DNA of 48,293 bases from positions 1-48,293 of the forward strand of contig NZ_MAXF01000056.1 in NCBI RefSeq assembly GCF_001704635.1, read 5' to 3'. Each line of letters begins with the position of its first letter. Position 1 is the first letter of the stretch. A program made the translations under genes and the position numbers. Shown in pieces: positions 7,724 through 15,180 of the stretch. Source of the DNA: Streptomyces sparsogenes (lineage in GTDB: Bacteria; Actinomycetota; Actinomycetes; Streptomycetales; Streptomycetaceae). The notes below the pieces were generated by a model. The model worked only from the letters and a program-made list of their open reading frames with translations. It did no database searches and had not been told where the DNA came from.

Positions 7724-8689
7724 GTGAGCAACCAGCCTCTGTCATCCAATTCACATGTTTTCGCGAAAGCGGCGACGGAAATGACCGCCGATGAGATCGA
7801 CCGTTTTCTGTCGTCCATGGCCCGCGCATCGGACTTACTGCTTCGAGAGAGCAACGCGGAGGAGCACCGCAGGGACGAGCTAAATGATCTCAACGAGGCC
7901 TTGATCCAGCGAAGGGCCAATGGTCAGGGTTCCATGGCCGACCCGGATTCCGTACTGCTCTCGGTCCGTCTCAGGCTGGCCACCGACGCCGCGACGAGAC
8001 AGCGGAACGCGGCCCGCGAATTCGTCTCGTGGTGGGCCGACGCGGCGACGGTAGCTTGGCGGGGCGCCGCCCTTGGTACCCCTGTCCAGTATGCCCGTTT
8101 GGCCGGAGCGGCCCCGGAAACCCTGCTGGCCGACGAGGAGTTTGCCGCTCTGCCAAAGATCGACGAGCATACGCGTCAGCTGGTGGAGCTGAGCGCCTCC
8201 CTCGCCTCGCCCCCGTATCCGCGGCCCGCGAAGGGGGATACCGAGGACCTTGTTGCTATGACCGAAGACTTGGCTTCACGCTCGGGACTGCGCATTCGTG
8301 TCAACAACGCGGGTGATGTCGAGGCCGTGGAGGGTGAGGATCCAGAAGCCCGACGCTGTCGCCTGTGGGGTGACTTCTGGGTCGAGCATCGAATCCCGGC
8401 CCTACCCGGGCCGGAAGATCTGGAGGAGCTGTTCACCCGGGCCCCTTCGGACATCGGGACGCGCTTGCGGGCTGCCACGAAAGCGGTAGTGGGAGCCGTG
8501 GTCGCCGCATCTCGCATGGACGAGATGGAGAGCAAGGAAGCGGCGTGGACGGCCGAAGAGATCGAGGATTACGACAGACTCATGGAGCAGTGGTGCGGGC
8601 TGACGGTTATGTTGGCCGACTATGCCCGCATCATCACGAAAAGTCTCCCCGCGCTACGATCTGTAGGCTCTGAAGGCGCCTCGGCCTAG
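7724..8689 (+). CDS. Hypothetical protein, mostly helical
   Basis: This 321-aa soluble protein starts at GTG 7724 with GGAAGG five bases upstream. It is acidic and predicted to be almost entirely helical, with Ala/Glu/Leu-rich stretches such as ADEIDRFLSSMARASDLLLR and REFVSWWADAATVAWRG. There is no signal peptide, membrane segment or nucleotide-binding motif. Codon use is less G/C-biased at third positions than the flanking core genes, consistent with an acquired gene. It stands alone between a decayed ATPase and decayed PfpI/LysR genes. I do not recognise the family. Confidence 0.8.
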   Translation: MSNQPLSSNSHVFAKAATEMTADEIDRFLSSMARASDLLLRESNAEEHRRDELNDLNEALIQRRANGQGSMADPDSVLLSVRLRLATDAATRQRNAAREFVSWWADAATVAWRGAALGTPVQYARLAGAAPETLLADEEFAALPKIDEHTRQLVELSASLASPPYPRPAKGDTEDLVAMTEDLASRSGLRIRVNNAGDVEAVEGEDPEARRCRLWGDFWVEHRIPALPGPEDLEELFTRAPSDIGTRLRAATKAVVGAVVAASRMDEMESKEAAWTAEEIEDYDRLMEQWCGLTVMLADYARIITKSLPALRSVGSEGASA

Positions 8690-8692
8690 GCA

Positions 8693-8895
8693 CGGGCCTT
8701 CTCCTCGGTGCTGGTGAAGGCGGTGTTCCGGTAACTGGCGTACGCGTGGGTGCGCCGTCCCCCCTGAGCGCCGCCAGCAGCGGGGCGGGGCCGTGGCAGA
8801 CCACGGACACTCGCAGGCTGCTCTCGACCACCGCGCGAGGATCCGGCCGGCGTCGGCCGCCAGGTCCTCCATGGGGCCGTGGGCGGCGACAGCCG
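8693..8895 (-). pseudogene. Remnant of a DJ-1/PfpI-family (type 1 glutamine amidotransferase-like) protein
   Basis: Reading the minus strand through two frameshifts gives HGPMEDLAADAGRILA, then VVCHGPAPLLAALRG (the nucleophile-elbow region, with Cys-His as in PfpI and Hsp31-like proteins), then HAYASYRNTAFTSTEEKARA and a stop. Intact members read GGHGPMEDLA and VCHGPAALL at these places. The N-terminal half is absent: upstream sequence switches directly into a LysR fragment at about 8895, which points to a deletion that joined two genes. Confidence 0.65.
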
Positions 8896-9320
8896 GCACC
8901 ACGGCGTACAGGTTCGGCATGGTGAGCTCGGCCCGGGCGGACAGCTCCTTGCCGAAGACGGTGCGCCAGTAGCGGCGGGTGCGATGGGCACGTCCTCCGC
9001 GTAGCTGGCCAGCGGCACGTCCCGCAGCGCGGCGCAGGGGTCGTCAGCCGCCGGGTGCTCCCCGACGAGCCGCGCCCAAGTGTGGGGCCGCGGCCAGGAC
9101 GTACTCCTTGTCCGCCAGCGGGACCGAGGCCAGCACGCGGCCGCGGGGCCGCTTGGTCGTGATGACCAGATCGTGCCGGCCCGTGCGCATGTCCTCCAGC
9201 AGCGGATCGGTCAGCCTCTGCATGACGCGCAGATGGACGCCCTTTGCGACGAACGGGGCGAGCGTCGGCAGCACCTGGGCGCCTGCCCCCCGTCGCGCTG
9301 CGCGACGCACGCCTCGACGA
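8896..9320 (-). pseudogene. Remnant of a LysR-type regulator (effector-binding domain)
   Basis: The minus strand reads VLPTLAPFVAKGVHLRVMQR, LTDPLLEDMRTGRHDLVITT, then ASVPLADKEYVLAAAPHLG. After frameshifts it continues DVPLASYAEDVPIA, RYWRTVFGKELSARAELTMP and NLYAVVPAVAA. This is the substrate-binding domain of a LysR regulator. The helix-turn-helix half is missing and the C-terminus is replaced by the PfpI remnant. Confidence 0.65.
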
Positions 9321-9336
9321 GTAGACGCCGTCCACG

Positions 9337-9531
9337 TCCTCGGTGACGGGCACTGGCTACAGCGTGCTGCCCCGCTCGCTGGTCCCTCGCGATCCTCCAC
9401 GACCCGGACGAGCCGCCGCTCAACACGCTCTGTCTCGTCCAGCGCCCGGGCGCTGGACGCCAACCCGAACATCATCCGGGTCCTCGAGCGGTTCCGGCGC
9501 GCGGCGCGCAGCTGGTGGAGACGGTGTCGGC
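9337..9531 (+). pseudogene. Remnant of a second LysR-type regulator (C-terminus, opposite strand)
   Basis: The plus strand reads SSVTGTGYSVLPRSLV, then in the next frame AILHDPDEPPLNTLCLVQRP, then ALDANPNIIRVLERFRRAAR. This is the extreme C-terminal part of LysR regulators (the usual form is GxGYSVLPRxL...LxDPxEPPLNTLFLV). It is out of frame twice and overlaps the 3' end of the intact LysR gene on the other strand. Confidence 0.6.
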
Positions 9532-10389
9532 GAAGGCCCGGGCGAGTGGGGGGAGGGCGGCCCAGCGGCGTACGGCCCAGCCCACCGGGAGCGGGGGCAG
9601 CGCGGGTACGGGGATGAGGCGGAGGGGGCCGTCGTCGCCGGGGGCGGGCAGGCCTGGGAGGGCGGGGACGACGGCGTGGCCCAGGCCGAGCTCGGCGAGC
9701 AGCAGGGCGGTGTCCCAGTCGGCGACGCTGGTGTCGGAGCCGGTCCGGATGCCGAGTTCGGCGAAGGCCGCGTCCAGGCGCCCGCCGGAGATGGAGTTCG
9801 GCGGCAGTCGTACGAGGCGGACGTCCGCGAGGTCGGACACGTCGATCCGCGCCCGGGTCGCGAGGGGATCGCCGACCCGTACGGCCAGCACCCAGGGCAG
9901 GTCGACGACGGGCCGTTGCTCGACGCCCCGGACGGGGGCGCCGAGGGTGACCCAGGCCAGGTCCAGGTGGCCGGCGGTCAGGGCATCGAAGCAGCGGCGG
10001 CTGGAGCTCTCGGTCTGGAACTCCAGGCTCACCTTGGGGTAGCGCCGGCGGAAGGAGACGACCGCCTCGGCCATGAAGTGCCGTACGGTCGTGCCGCCGG
10101 TCGCGATGCGCACCGAACCGCCCTCGCCGTGCACGAGGTCCCCCAGGCGCCGCAGCGCGAGGTCGAGCCCGGCGATCCCCTCGGCGGCGGCGTCGCACAG
10201 AACGTGACCCGCGGCGGTGGGCGCCACTCCGCGCGGCAGGCGCTCCAGCAGGCTCACACCGGTCTCCCGCTCCAGCCGCTTCACGTGCTGGCTCACCGCC
10301 GACTGGGTACAGGCCAGCTCACGGGCCACGGCGCTGAGGCTTCCGGCGCGGCACACCGCCACGAACACCCGCAGGTCGTCCAGAGTCAC
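9472..10389 (-). CDS. LysR-family transcriptional regulator
   Basis: The protein is about 305 aa, a normal LysR length. The N-terminal winged helix reads LDDLRVFVAVCRAGSLSAVA, then CTQSAVSQHVKRLERETGVS (recognition helix region), then LLERLPRGVAPTAAGHVL. The effector domain follows (RIATGGTTVRHFMAEAV, DLAWVTLGAPVRG, VADWDTALLLAELGLGHAVV). The GTG at 10389 begins VTLDDLRVF, where the family normally starts. No ribosome-binding site is visible, but a TATAAC box about 10 bases upstream suggests a leaderless mRNA. The last ~15 residues run into sequence shared with the opposite-strand LysR remnant, so the true C-terminus may have been altered. The divergent side holds no obvious target gene. Confidence 0.88.
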   Translation of the reverse strand: MTLDDLRVFVAVCRAGSLSAVARELACTQSAVSQHVKRLERETGVSLLERLPRGVAPTAAGHVLCDAAAEGIAGLDLALRRLGDLVHGEGGSVRIATGGTTVRHFMAEAVVSFRRRYPKVSLEFQTESSSRRCFDALTAGHLDLAWVTLGAPVRGVEQRPVVDLPWVLAVRVGDPLATRARIDVSDLADVRLVRLPPNSISGGRLDAAFAELGIRTGSDTSVADWDTALLLAELGLGHAVVPALPGLPAPGDDGPLRLIPVPALPPLPVGWAVRRWAALPPLARAFADTVSTSCAPRAGTARGPG

Positions 10390-10390
10390 G

Positions 10391-10440
10391 ACCCCAGTTA
10401 TAGCTTGGGTCTTGAGAGAAATCCCCAGGATTGACTGGGG
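10391..10440. promoter_or_regulatory. LysR promoter and paired CCCCAG/CTGGGG palindromes
   Basis: Two dyads lie directly upstream of the LysR start: CCCAG-N7-TTGGG type (10393-10409) and CCCCAG-GATTGA-CTGGGG (10423-10440). A minus-strand TATAAC lies inside the first. Paired imperfect dyads just upstream of a LysR gene are typical autoregulatory sites. The remaining 265 bases up to the LacI gene (10441-10705) hold no convincing gene, only low-complexity plus-strand ORFs. Confidence 0.55.
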
Positions 10441-10705
10441 TGAGCCGCGCCCGCGAAGATCGGCGCAGGGCCCAAGGCGGCAACCCGTACGGCGCCTTCG
10501 CGAGGATCCGGACCGGACGAAGGGGCCGCACGGGTGCCGACCGCCGGACGGGCATCGGGCTCCGTGCGGTCGGGTTCTGTGGCTTGGGCTCTGTGCGATC
10601 AGGCTCCGTGCGCCCCCCGTGTGCGTCACGGGCCGCCGCCGCCCGTCGCGGTTCTCGCAGGCCGATAGGCTGGGGCGATTCCTGAACGGAGGGCGGCCGA
10701 GGGTC

Positions 10706-11770
10706 ATGGGCAGAGGCGAGGAGGGGCGCGCGGACGGGCCCGGGCGGCCGACGTCGCGGGATGTCGCCCGGCTCGCCGGGGTGTCGCACACCGCCGTGTC
10801 CTTCGTGTTCAACGACCGCGCCGAAGGAAACCTCTCCCCCGCCACCCAGGAGCGCATCCGCCAGGCCGCCGCCCGGCTCGGCTACCGCCCCGACCCCGTC
10901 GCCCGCGGTCTGCGGCGTCGCCGCACCGCGGTGATCGGTCTGGTCACGGACGAGATCGCCTCGTCGCCGTTCGCGGGGCGGCTGCTGCGCGGGGCCATGG
11001 AGACCGCCTGGGAGAGCGGCCATCTCGTGCTCACCATCGACTCCGGCGGCGACCGGGCCAAGGAGGACGCCGCGGTCGCCGAACTCCTGGACCGGCGGGT
11101 GGACGGGATCATCTACGCGGCCATGTCGCTGCGCCGGGTCCGGGTGCCCGAGGGGCTGCACCGCACCCGCTCCGTCCTCGCCAACTGCCTGCCGGAGGAC
11201 GACTCCCTGCCGGCCGTCATCCCCGCCGAGCGCGCGGGGGGCCGTACGGCGGCGCGGCTGCTGCTGGACGAGGGCCACACCAGGGTGGCCATGGTCGGCG
11301 GCCAGGACGACATCGCGTCGGTCGAGCGGCTGCGCGGCTTCCGGGACGCCCTGCGGGTCAAGGGGGTCCTCGTGCCCAAGGAGTGGGTGCAGCGGACCGG
11401 AGGCGAGATCTCCGGCGGGTACGAGGGCGCGCTGCGGCTGTTCGACGGGGTCCCCACGGAGCGGCGCCCCACCGGCGTCTTCTGCTACAACGACCGGGTC
11501 GCGGCGGGCGTGCTGCACGCCGCGGCCCGGCTGGGGATCGCCGTCCCCGGTGAGCTGTCCGTGGTCGGCTACGACGACCAGGAGCACATGGCCGCGTACC
11601 TCGATCCGCCGCTCACCACGGTGGCGCTGCCGCACCGGGCGATGGGCGAGGCCGCCGCCCGGCTGCTGCTGGACGCCATCGACACCGGGCGGACGCCGCC
11701 CGCCACCGTGCGGCGGCTCGCCGGCCCGGTGGTCAGCCGTGCGTCGGTGGGACCTGCTCCCACCCGGTGA
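10706..11770 (+). CDS. LacI-family transcriptional regulator of the fructan/sucrose locus
   Basis: This 354-aa protein has an N-terminal LacI helix-turn-helix (RDVARLAGVSHTAVSFVFN, about residues 16-34) and hinge (GYRPDPVARGLR). The periplasmic-binding-like sugar domain follows (AVIGLVTDEIASSPF, RRVDGIIYAAM, RVAMVGGQDDIASVERLRGF, GVFCYNDRVAAGV, LSVVGYDDQEHMAAYLDPPL). The ATG at 10706 is preceded by GAGGG. It converges with and overlaps the 3' end of the GH32 gene by 38 bases. Two operator-like palindromes between the divergent transporter and secreted GH32 operons are its likely targets, with free sugar as inducer (inference from family and position). Confidence 0.92.
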   Translation: MGRGEEGRADGPGRPTSRDVARLAGVSHTAVSFVFNDRAEGNLSPATQERIRQAAARLGYRPDPVARGLRRRRTAVIGLVTDEIASSPFAGRLLRGAMETAWESGHLVLTIDSGGDRAKEDAAVAELLDRRVDGIIYAAMSLRRVRVPEGLHRTRSVLANCLPEDDSLPAVIPAERAGGRTAARLLLDEGHTRVAMVGGQDDIASVERLRGFRDALRVKGVLVPKEWVQRTGGEISGGYEGALRLFDGVPTERRPTGVFCYNDRVAAGVLHAAARLGIAVPGELSVVGYDDQEHMAAYLDPPLTTVALPHRAMGEAAARLLLDAIDTGRTPPATVRRLAGPVVSRASVGPAPTR

Positions 11771-13277
11771 CGGCGGCGGGGGACCCGGTCACGACGAGTT
11801 CGGGTACGTCGTCCGGGCGCCGGTAGACCCGCTCGGTGACGGTGGCCCGGTCGTCGACGAACAGCTCGACCAGCGATCCGTCCACGAGCACGCGCACCCC
11901 CCGCCCCGGGGCCCGCACCACGATCGGCTCCGCCCCCTCGGCCCCGGACGGCCCCCAGCCCCCGGTCCGCGGCCAGCCGCCGCGGTCGAGGGTCACGGTG
12001 CCCGCGTCCGGGTCCAGCCGCACCGTCAGCTCCGCGCCCGACGCGGACCGCAGCAGACTCACGGTTGTCAGGCCCCGGGCGGTGACGGTCAGGTCGTACG
12101 ATTTCGGGAGCGGGACCCGGTCCGGGAGCGGGCCCGGGAGCGGGTCCTGGCCGGGGAGCGGGTCCTGGCCCGGGACCGTGTCCCGGTCCGGTGCCGTGAC
12201 GAACGGCTCGGCCGCGCGCAGCAGGTCGAGTTCCGGGGCCGGTACGACGCGCAGCGCGCCGTCCGCGTGGACGTCCACGACCCTCGGCGCGGTGAGGACC
12301 CCGGCCCACCCCGCGCGCTCGATCTCGCGCTGTGCGCGGGCCTCCCAGGACCAGCCCCACATCAGGGTCCGGTCGGCCTCCTGGAGCACGGCGGGGGCGT
12401 AGAAGTCCCGCCCGTGGTCGAGCCGGCCGCCGGTGCGGGGCTCGAAGCGGGGATCGCCCCCGTCGCCCGGCCGCAGCCGTCCGGTCAGATACGCGGTGGC
12501 GCGCGGGTCGCCGTCCCACAGCGACACCACCAGCACCCAGTCCCCGCCCGCCGTCGCGTACAGCTGCGGGCACTCCCAGCCGGTCACCTTGTCGCCGAGC
12601 GCCACAGTCGCCACGGGGTCCGCGCCGTCCACGAGCACTCCGGCGAACCGCCAGTCGGTCAGGTCCTCGCAGTCGTAGAGCAGCACCGACGGGGTCCCGT
12701 CGGCGTGGCCCGCGCCGACCAGCGCCCACCGCCGCCCGGCGCACCGGAACACGAACGGGTCGCGGAACATGACCACGTCCAGGCCGGGGGGCGGGCCGGT
12801 CACCACGGGGGTGGGCAGCGGTTTCCAGTCGGTGAGGGCGTCGTCGTCCGGGTCGGCCGCGCGCGCCAGGCAGATCGTGCCGAGCCCGGTGTGGTGGCGG
12901 TCGACGCCGGTGTACACGGCCGTGGGCACGCCGCCGTCGTCGACCACGCACCCGGACCAGCAGCCCGCCTCGTCGGGGCCGCCGGGCGTGGGGGTGAGCG
13001 CGATGGGGTGGTGCTCCCAGTGGACCAGGTCGGGGCTGGAGGCGTGGCCCCAGTGGACATTCGTGTGGCGGGGGGCTTCGGGGTTGTGCTGGTAGAAGAG
13101 GTGGTGGCGGCCCCGCCAGCGGAAGGGCCCGTTGGGGTCGTTGATCCAGTTGGCGGGCGGGCGGACCCGGAAGCGCGGGGCGGCCGGGTCCGGGGACGAA
13201 GCGGCGGGATCCGGGGGCGAAGCGGCGGGGTCCGGAGACGAAGCGGCCGGGTCCGGGGGCGAAGCGGCGGGGCTCAA
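11733..13277 (-). CDS. Cytoplasmic glycoside hydrolase family 32 (beta-fructosidase / sucrose hydrolase)
   Basis: This 514-aa enzyme hydrolyses beta-fructosidic bonds of sucrose or fructo-oligosaccharides. All three GH32 signatures are intact: WINDPNG with nucleophile Asp47, FRDP with Asp173 (transition-state stabiliser) and WECPQ with acid/base Glu235. The C-terminal beta-sandwich (VRVLVDGSLVELFVDD) is also present. There is no signal peptide, so it acts inside the cell on imported sugar. The start is TTG at 13277, whose bases overlap the stop of the upstream permease (TTGA), with AGGAG seven bases upstream. That implies translational coupling. The first ~28 residues are a low-complexity Pro/Ala/Ser/Asp repeat encoded by a 21-bp tandem repeat. 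It is the last gene of the importer operon. Confidence 0.92.
   Translation of the reverse strand: MSPAASPPDPAASSPDPAASPPDPAASSPDPAAPRFRVRPPANWINDPNGPFRWRGRHHLFYQHNPEAPRHTNVHWGHASSPDLVHWEHHPIALTPTPGGPDEAGCWSGCVVDDGGVPTAVYTGVDRHHTGLGTICLARAADPDDDALTDWKPLPTPVVTGPPPGLDVVMFRDPFVFRCAGRRWALVGAGHADGTPSVLLYDCEDLTDWRFAGVLVDGADPVATVALGDKVTGWECPQLYATAGGDWVLVVSLWDGDPRATAYLTGRLRPGDGGDPRFEPRTGGRLDHGRDFYAPAVLQEADRTLMWGWSWEARAQREIERAGWAGVLTAPRVVDVHADGALRVVPAPELDLLRAAEPFVTAPDRDTVPGQDPLPGQDPLPGPLPDRVPLPKSYDLTVTARGLTTVSLLRSASGAELTVRLDPDAGTVTLDRGGWPRTGGWGPSGAEGAEPIVVRAPGRGVRVLVDGSLVELFVDDRATVTERVYRRPDDVPELVVTGSPAAVTGWEQVPPTHG
13189..13272. repeat. 21-bp tandem repeat at the N-terminus of the GH32 gene
   Basis: Four imperfect 21-bp units of the type GGGTCCGGGGGCGAAGCGGC encode a repeated PPDPAAS/SPDPAAS heptad at the start of the cytoplasmic GH32. 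In-frame repeat-number change would lengthen or shorten the tail without breaking the enzyme. Confidence 0.75.
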
Positions 13278-14209
13278 CGGTTGACTCCTGCGGAGGTGAT
13301 GCCCTCGCGCAGAGGGCGCTGGCCGACGACGAACACGGCGACGGCGGGGATCATGGAGAGCACGACACCGGCGAGCACCACCGAGATGGAGCCGGTGCCG
13401 AGGTTGCCCTGGAGCGAGACCAGGCCCAGCGGCAGGGTGTAGTTCTGGCCGGAGGTCTCGAGGATGAGCGGTCGGAAGAACTCGTTCCAGTGGTAGTTGA
13501 AGGCCAGCACGCCGACGATCGCGAGGCCGGGCGCGGCCAGCGGGGCGTACACCGACCGGAAGATCCGCCAGGGGCCGCAGCCGTCGAGCATCGCGGCCTC
13601 GCCCAGGTCCTTGGGCATGCCCAGGAAGTACTGCCGCATCAGGAAGGTGCCGAAGGCGGTCGGGAAGGCCGGAATGATCAGGCCGAGCAGCGTGTCCGTC
13701 AGGCCCATGGACTTCAGCACCAGGAACACCGGCACGATGGTGACCTGGAGCGGCACCATCATGGTGGCGAGCACCAGGCCGAACAGCGGCTTCTTGAAGC
13801 GGAATTCGAGGCGCGCGAAGGCGTACCCCGCGAGCCCCGCGGTGATCATCTGGCCGACCGCGATCAGGGCGGTCACCAGCGTGGAGTTGAGGGCGACCAG
13901 CCACACATCGATCTGGTCGAAGACCCCGCGGTACGACTCCGTCGTCGGATGGGTGGGGATGATCTTCGGCGGCAGGTCGAAGGACTCGGCCGGGGTGCGC
14001 AGCGAGGTGGACACGGTCCAGATGACCGGGCCCAGGGTGAGCAGCGCGCACACCGCCAGCCCGGCGATCCGGGCCCAGGGCGCGAGCGAGTGCCGCGCAC
14101 GGATCGGTTTGGGGGCCGCTCGGTTCCCCGCCCGTCCCGTGGTGGCCCGGTCGGTCGTTCGGCTGGTGGCGGCCCGGCTCGTGGCCCGGCTCGTGGTGGC
14201 TTGGCTCAT
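13274..14209 (-). CDS. Carbohydrate ABC transporter permease (MalG-type)
   Basis: This 311-aa inner-membrane permease has about six membrane helices. A Thr/Ser/Arg-rich cytoplasmic N-tail (~40 residues) precedes the first helix (IAGLAVCALLTLGPVIW). The cytoplasmic EAA loop that docks the ATPase is clear: EAAMLDGCGPWRIFRSVYAP. It starts at ATG 14209 with GGTGAG upstream, 14 bases after the stop of the first permease. With its partner and the binding protein it forms a CUT1-type sugar importer. No ATPase gene is in the operon, so a shared MsiK-type ATPase elsewhere in the genome probably energises it (established for Streptomyces sugar importers, inferred here). Confidence 0.92.
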   Translation of the reverse strand: MSQATTSRATSRAATSRTTDRATTGRAGNRAAPKPIRARHSLAPWARIAGLAVCALLTLGPVIWTVSTSLRTPAESFDLPPKIIPTHPTTESYRGVFDQIDVWLVALNSTLVTALIAVGQMITAGLAGYAFARLEFRFKKPLFGLVLATMMVPLQVTIVPVFLVLKSMGLTDTLLGLIIPAFPTAFGTFLMRQYFLGMPKDLGEAAMLDGCGPWRIFRSVYAPLAAPGLAIVGVLAFNYHWNEFFRPLILETSGQNYTLPLGLVSLQGNLGTGSISVVLAGVVLSMIPAVAVFVVGQRPLREGITSAGVNR

Positions 14210-14223
14210 GGGACTCACCCGGC

Positions 14224-15180
14224 TCACTGGTAGTGGACGAAGCGCCGGCTGAGCCGGAACTGGAGGGCGGTGACCGCCATGATCAGGACGAACAGCAGCA
14301 CGCCCACCGCGGACGCCGGGCCGAAGCGCAGCTGCTCGAACGCGGTCTCGTAGATGACCATCACGACGGTGCGGGTGGAGTCGCCGGGCCCGCCGTTGGT
14401 GAGGACGTACGGCTGCTCGAAGACCTGGAGCGCGTTGATGATGCCGACCACGGACGCGACGAGCAGGGTGGGCGACAGCAGCGGCAGGGTGACGCTGAGG
14501 TGCTTGCGCAGGCCGGTGGCGCCGTCGAGCGAGGCAGCCTCGTGGATCTCCTTGGGGATGTTGTTCAGGCCGCCGACGAACAGCAGGAACGAGAACCCGA
14601 ACTGCTGCCAGACGTAGACCAGGATCACCGCGGCCATCGCCCCGTTCTCCGAGGTCAGCCAGGGCACCGGGGCGACCCCGACCAGGCCGAGGAGCCAGTT
14701 CACGACTCCGAAGTCCTGGTTGAAGAGGTACTTCATCACCACGGAGATCGACGCGGCGGACAGCACCAGCGGGAAGAAGAACGCCGACCGGAACACCGAG
14801 CGCAGCCACAGGGGCATCCGGCCGTTCACCGCCAGGGCCAGGGCCAGCGCGATGAGCAGTTGCAGCGCGACCGCGAGCACCATGAACACGAGGGTGTTGC
14901 GGAAGGAGACCAGCACGGTGGAGTCGCTGAACACCTCGCGGTAGTTGGCGGCCCCGGCGAAGCTCGGGTCGTCGATCACGTTCCAGTGGAAGAGGCTGAG
15001 GACGACCGAGCCGATGATCGGGACGACCGTGAAGACGACGATGCCGACGATGGTGGGCGCCAGGAAGAGCGTGGCCAGCAGCCGGGTCCCGCGGTCGCGG
15101 GCGGCGGGGCGCGGGGCGGCGGCGGGCGGTGCGGCCGGGCGCGGCCGCCGGGCCGGGGCCTGCCGAGTGTTCGTCGTCAT
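14224..15180 (-). CDS. Carbohydrate ABC transporter permease (MalF/UgpA-type)
   Basis: This 318-aa permease has a ~30-residue Pro/Ala/Arg-rich N-tail and then six helices (LLATLFLAPTIVGIVVFTVV and others). Its EAA motif reads EAASLDGATGLRKHLSVTLP, and the conserved QPYVLTNGGPGDSTRTVV stretch before the last helices is present. The ATG overlaps the stop of the binding-protein gene (ATGA at 15177-15180), so translation is coupled. It pairs with the MalG-type permease downstream. Confidence 0.93.
   Translation of the reverse strand: MTTNTRQAPARRPRPAAPPAAAPRPAARDRGTRLLATLFLAPTIVGIVVFTVVPIIGSVVLSLFHWNVIDDPSFAGAANYREVFSDSTVLVSFRNTLVFMVLAVALQLLIALALALAVNGRMPLWLRSVFRSAFFFPLVLSAASISVVMKYLFNQDFGVVNWLLGLVGVAPVPWLTSENGAMAAVILVYVWQQFGFSFLLFVGGLNNIPKEIHEAASLDGATGLRKHLSVTLPLLSPTLLVASVVGIINALQVFEQPYVLTNGGPGDSTRTVVMVIYETAFEQLRFGPASAVGVLLFVLIMAVTALQFRLSRRFVHYQ

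Noticed and set aside
9472..10857. 461-aa LysR form
   Set aside because: The LysR fold begins at GTG 10389. The additional N-terminal ~156 residues are low-complexity and antisense to the LacI start.
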